Shown: piece after piece, positions 29,539 to 32,382 of the stretch
How the letters are laid out: each line of letters starts with the position of its first letter
Numbering within the stretch: the stretch's first letter is position 1
Origin: a virus
IMG/VR virus record: IMGVR_UViG_3300033979_000086
Span: 1-32,382 of that record
Direction: 5' to 3' (one strand)
Length of the DNA: 32,382 bases
The notes under the pieces: generated by a model
Databases searched by the model: none
What the model saw: only the letters and a program-made list of their open reading frames with translations
What the model was told of the DNA's origin: nothing
Program-made: the position numbers and the translations under genes

Positions 29539-31269
29539 ATGGCAGATGTAACTAAAGAAATTGCCCTTGAAGTAAGCATCAAGGATAGCACAAGCGCAGG
29601 AACGCAAAGCGCAAAGCAGCGTCTGCGTGAGATGCAGAAAGAATTGATTGCAATGGCCGAAGCAGGCCAGCAGGGGACCGACGCATTCAGGCGATTAGAA
29701 CAAGCGGCAGGGGAACTGAAGGATGAAATCGGCGATGTAAATCAACGCATTAAAAACCTCGCATCCGACACCAAAAGGATTGACGCTTTTGTTGGTGCGG
29801 TGCAGGGCATAGCAGCAGGCTTCCAAATCGCTCAAGGAGCGGCGGCATTGTTCGGCGATGAAAATGAGGACTTGCAGAAAGCAATGCTCAAGGTGCAGGG
29901 GGCGATTGCTTTAGCCAACGGGGTGCAACAGGTGGCCAACCTATTGCAGAAGGAATCGGCGGTAATGATGGGAATCAATACGGCAGCGACCAAACTGTAT
30001 GCGGCCGTTGTTGGTACTGCAACGGGTGCAATGCGAGCATTCAGGATTGCACTTGCGGCAACGGGTATCGGTGCGATTGTGGTTCTAATTGGTCTTGCTG
30101 CGGATGCGATGGGCTTGTTTTCAAGCAACACCAAAGAAGCGGCTAATGACCAAAAGAACTTGAAACGCTCCTTGGAAGATACCGCTGGAACGCTTGAGTA
30201 CTATGAACGGAAACTCAAAGCCAACGGAGCAACCGAGGCAGACCTTGCCAAAATCCGCAGGAAGGCACTTGAAGCAGAAAAGGCTGAACTTGACCGCAAG
30301 TTGCAGGAAGATGTCGCTCGCTTTGGGGTCAAAAATGATAAGTACCAAACGGCTTTGCGCCAAGAGATTGAGTTGCTTGACATCAAAATCAAGGAAGAAT
30401 CCAATATAATTAACCAAGCGGCAAGCACTCTATCAGCAGCAGAAAAGTCAAGAAGGGACAAAGCCAATGCCGATCGCAAAGCCGCCAGTGACAAAGCCAT
30501 TGCAGATCGGATCGCAGAGAATGAACGCATCGCCATCCTTGCCGCTGCTGAACTTCAAGCGGAGGCCGATTCGGTGGCCTACGAGAAAGCATTGTTAGAG
30601 CAGCAGACCGCTGACTTCAACGCATTTGCAGAAGCCTACTTTGCCGAAAGCGATGCCATCCTTGAACACGACCGCAAGAATGCCGAAGAACGCAAGGCCA
30701 TTGAGAAAGCCGTTGCCGATTACAAGGAGCAGGTCGTCTTTGATTCCGTTGCAGCCATCGGGCAGACGCTCTCCGCATTTGCAGGGGAAAACAAAGGCTT
30801 GGCCATTGCAGCCTTGGCAATTGAGAAAGGTGCGGCGATTGCTAATGTCATCGTAAACCTAAACAAAGAAATGGCGGCCAATGCGGTCATGGCTGCGGCC
30901 AACCCTGCGAATGTCGTGACGGCGGGAGCGGCGGGTATCGCACAACTCAAAGCGTTCAACACTATGGCCAAGATTCGTGCAGGCTTGCGGATTGCAGCCA
31001 TTACGGCGGCAGGCATTCAAGCGGGCAAGGCCATCACAAGTGGTGGCGAAGGAGGCGGTGCGCCTTCACCTGCTGGACCGATGCCTTCGGGTGCGGGTGG
31101 GGCTGCTGCTCCCCCCATCTTCGCCAACCCCAACACGACCGACCTATCCTCCTTTGGGAACGGCCAAGGCCAAGGGATGCAACCCATGCGGGCCTATGTC
31201 GTGGAGCGTGACATCCAGCAGACGACCAGCAGGGTGCGCCGCTTGTCCGAATTTGCAACATTGGGCTAA
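29539..31269 (+). CDS. Tape measure protein
   Basis: This 576-residue protein is Ala-rich and helical. It has a coiled N-terminal half (SAKQRLREMQKELIAMAEAG and following) and hydrophobic stretches RAFRIALAATGIGAIVVLIGL (about 168-190) and GLAIAALAIEKGAAIANVIV (about 420-440). A long charged coiled coil (about 200-390) lies between them, and the tail is Gly/Pro-rich. This is the standard layout of a siphovirus tape measure, with membrane-inserting segments used for DNA entry. At about 1.5 angstrom per residue the tail would be roughly 85 nm. It lies three genes after the chaperone, not directly next to it. Confidence 0.8.
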   Translation: MADVTKEIALEVSIKDSTSAGTQSAKQRLREMQKELIAMAEAGQQGTDAFRRLEQAAGELKDEIGDVNQRIKNLASDTKRIDAFVGAVQGIAAGFQIAQGAAALFGDENEDLQKAMLKVQGAIALANGVQQVANLLQKESAVMMGINTAATKLYAAVVGTATGAMRAFRIALAATGIGAIVVLIGLAADAMGLFSSNTKEAANDQKNLKRSLEDTAGTLEYYERKLKANGATEADLAKIRRKALEAEKAELDRKLQEDVARFGVKNDKYQTALRQEIELLDIKIKEESNIINQAASTLSAAEKSRRDKANADRKAASDKAIADRIAENERIAILAAAELQAEADSVAYEKALLEQQTADFNAFAEAYFAESDAILEHDRKNAEERKAIEKAVADYKEQVVFDSVAAIGQTLSAFAGENKGLAIAALAIEKGAAIANVIVNLNKEMAANAVMAAANPANVVTAGAAGIAQLKAFNTMAKIRAGLRIAAITAAGIQAGKAITSGGEGGGAPSPAGPMPSGAGGAAAPPIFANPNTTDLSSFGNGQGQGMQPMRAYVVERDIQQTTSRVRRLSEFATLG

Positions 31270-31286
31270 CCGCTACATCTACCACC

Positions 31287-31880
31287 ATGGAACTTCCCGT
31301 GTACCGAATGACCGTGGATGAGGTTGACGAAGGCGTGCAATTCGTGGCCCTCGTTGATATGCCTGCGATTGAGAAACCCTTCCAAGCCTTCGCCAAGACC
31401 CCGCAAAGATTCGCTGAAACGGGAGAACGCAGGGTGCTGACGGGACCGCTCATGCTTGCCGATACGCCCATATATCGGAAGGACGAGACCTACGGTGAGT
31501 ACTATGTGGTGTTTGATAAGGCCACCATCCGCAAAATCGTGCAGAAGTATTTCAAGCAAGGGAACCAGCACAATGTGAACGCTTACCACAACGCCGAACT
31601 AGATGGGGTCTTCATGTTTGAATCCTACATCACCGACACCGAGCGGGGCATCCTTGCACCCAAAGGCTACGAGGACACCCCCGACGGCTCATGGTTCGGC
31701 TCCTTCAAGGTGGAGAACGACGAAGTTTGGGAGAACCGCCACGCCTTCAAGGGTTTCTCCGTGGAAGGCCTCTTCGGCATGAAGAACACGGGCACGGAAT
31801 TAGAGGTCGCACTTGCGGGCCTCGCAGACGATTTGACTAACTTTTTGCAACATATCCAACCTCAATACAAATCCCAATAA
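31287..31880 (+). CDS. Prohead protease, XkdF-like
   Basis: This 197-residue protein begins MELPVYRMTVDEVDEGVQF, then VALVDMPAIEKPF. GPLMLADTPIYRKDE, YYVVFDKATIRKIVQKYFK and NQHNVNAYHNAELDGVFMFES follow, then WFGSFKVEN and FKGFSVEGLFG. These are the signature segments of XkdF-type peptidases (Peptidase_S78_2). The His in NAYHN and the Ser in GFSVEG are candidate catalytic residues. It would cleave the scaffold and capsid during head maturation. It starts 17 bases after the tape measure with ACATCTACCACCATGG, similar to the element before 25391, and is followed by the scaffold-like gene. Confidence 0.75.
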   Translation: MELPVYRMTVDEVDEGVQFVALVDMPAIEKPFQAFAKTPQRFAETGERRVLTGPLMLADTPIYRKDETYGEYYVVFDKATIRKIVQKYFKQGNQHNVNAYHNAELDGVFMFESYITDTERGILAPKGYEDTPDGSWFGSFKVENDEVWENRHAFKGFSVEGLFGMKNTGTELEVALAGLADDLTNFLQHIQPQYKSQ

Positions 31881-31881
31881 C

Positions 31882-32382
31882 ATGAACCTAAAATCAGCCA
31901 TTGACACTTTGCGGACTGAACTCCGCAAGTTCACAACCCAAAAGCAATCCTTTGCCGACTACAAGTTGGTAGATGGAACCATTGTCCGTGTGGACGGCGA
32001 CCTCGTTGCAGGTACCGCCGTTTATGTAATTACCGAGGACGAAACCCTGCCTGCCCCCGATGGTGAGCATCAAGTTGAGGGCGTTGGCACAATCAAGACC
32101 GAAGGTGGCAAAATCACCGAAGTTGTCGTGGCCGAAGCCCCAGCACCTGCCGAGGAAGTGGCCGTTGCTGCTGAAATAACCCCCGAAGTTGCGGGTGAAG
32201 TGGTGAGTGAAATCGCCGAAGGCTACCCAATGGTGGACCCGTTGATGGTTGAAGAAATCGTCAAGAAGCACTTGGTGAGCATCATGGAAGAACTCAAAGC
32301 CGCCTACACCGAGATGGGCAAGATGAAGGACAAGATGGCCGCATTTGCAAGTCAAATGGAAACCATGACCGACATCGTAGAG
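31882..32382 (+). CDS. Prohead scaffold-like protein (partial, runs off the right edge)
   Basis: The frame encodes 167 residues and is still open at the last base. It begins MNLKSAIDTLRTELRKFTTQ, has a beta module with DYKLVDGTIVRVDGDLVAG and DETLPAPDGEHQVEG, then an Ala/Glu/Val-rich acidic linker and a helix with HLVSIMEELKAAYTEMGK. The missing end is most likely the piece at 1-122. Protease, this gene and capsid in that order are typical of a scaffold. The beta module is unusual for a pure scaffold, so it may also be a head decoration precursor. Confidence 0.6.
   Translation, partial: MNLKSAIDTLRTELRKFTTQKQSFADYKLVDGTIVRVDGDLVAGTAVYVITEDETLPAPDGEHQVEGVGTIKTEGGKITEVVVAEAPAPAEEVAVAAEITPEVAGEVVSEIAEGYPMVDPLMVEEIVKKHLVSIMEELKAAYTEMGKMKDKMAAFASQMETMTDIVE

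Noticed and set aside
1-32382. Temperate lifestyle (integrase, repressor, attachment site)
   Set aside because: No recombinase motif, excisionase or CI-like repressor was seen. The only small HTH protein (13364) is not enough to call lysogeny.

Overview
The window looks like a complete or near-complete genome of a tailed phage with a siphovirus-type gene set and no recognisable lysogeny genes. It carries terminase, portal, prohead protease, capsid, tail tube, tail assembly chaperone, tape measure, lysis and replication genes, but no integrase and no recognisable repressor. The host is probably a member of Bacteroidota. The reasons are a VirE/BT4734-type primase-helicase, promoter-like TAnnTTTG boxes, A-rich leaders with almost no Shine-Dalgarno sequences, and XkdF-like and DUF6712-like head proteins of the kind seen in Bacteroidota phages. 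The base composition is moderately GC-rich. The two ends of the window appear to be the two halves of one gene (31882-32382 and 1-122), so the molecule is probably circular or circularly permuted.

Layout. 1-1679: end of the scaffold-like gene, major capsid protein, a capsid terminator and a tail-tube-like protein. 1682-2846: promoter-like box, terminator, leaderless promoter and a GT4 glycosyltransferase, which together look like a moron. 2878-8850: two surface or fibre-like proteins, a portal with a long C-terminal extension, connector and neck proteins, small structural proteins and a long receptor-binding or fibre protein. 8853-10505: lysis region (holin, spanin-like protein) and a calcineurin-like phosphoesterase. 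10502-11175, minus strand: amidase endolysin and a small unknown. 11176-11334: divergent control region with an inverted repeat. 11335-13830: early genes, including a Rad52-like annealing protein, an HTH protein and an SSB-like protein. 13833-13966: promoter, structured leader and terminator. 13967-18230: primase-helicase, iteron-like origin candidate, SF2 helicase and VRR-NUC nuclease. 18253-19642: small accessory genes ending in a DnaA domain IV-like protein and a terminator. 19711-22486: sigma-factor-like gene, four small genes and the terminase subunits. 22484-24616: a second glycan cassette (membrane micropeptide, two glycosyltransferases, FkbM methyltransferase). 24613-31269: tail chaperone with a -1 frameshift, tail proteins and tape measure. 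31287-32382: prohead protease and scaffold-like gene.

How it may work together. Early genes run from the divergent region into replication. The DnaA-like and sigma-like proteins lie at the hinge before the packaging and virion genes, so they may help switch from early to late expression. Nearly all genes read left to right with many ATGA overlaps, which suggests long operons broken by four intrinsic terminators. The most unusual points are the two independently promoted glycan-modification cassettes inserted among virion genes, the repeated arrangement of terminator, TTTG box and ATG that predicts leaderless mRNAs, the repeat cluster between primase and helicase, and the T9 frameshift in the tail chaperone. 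All functions were assigned by reading motifs, without database searches.
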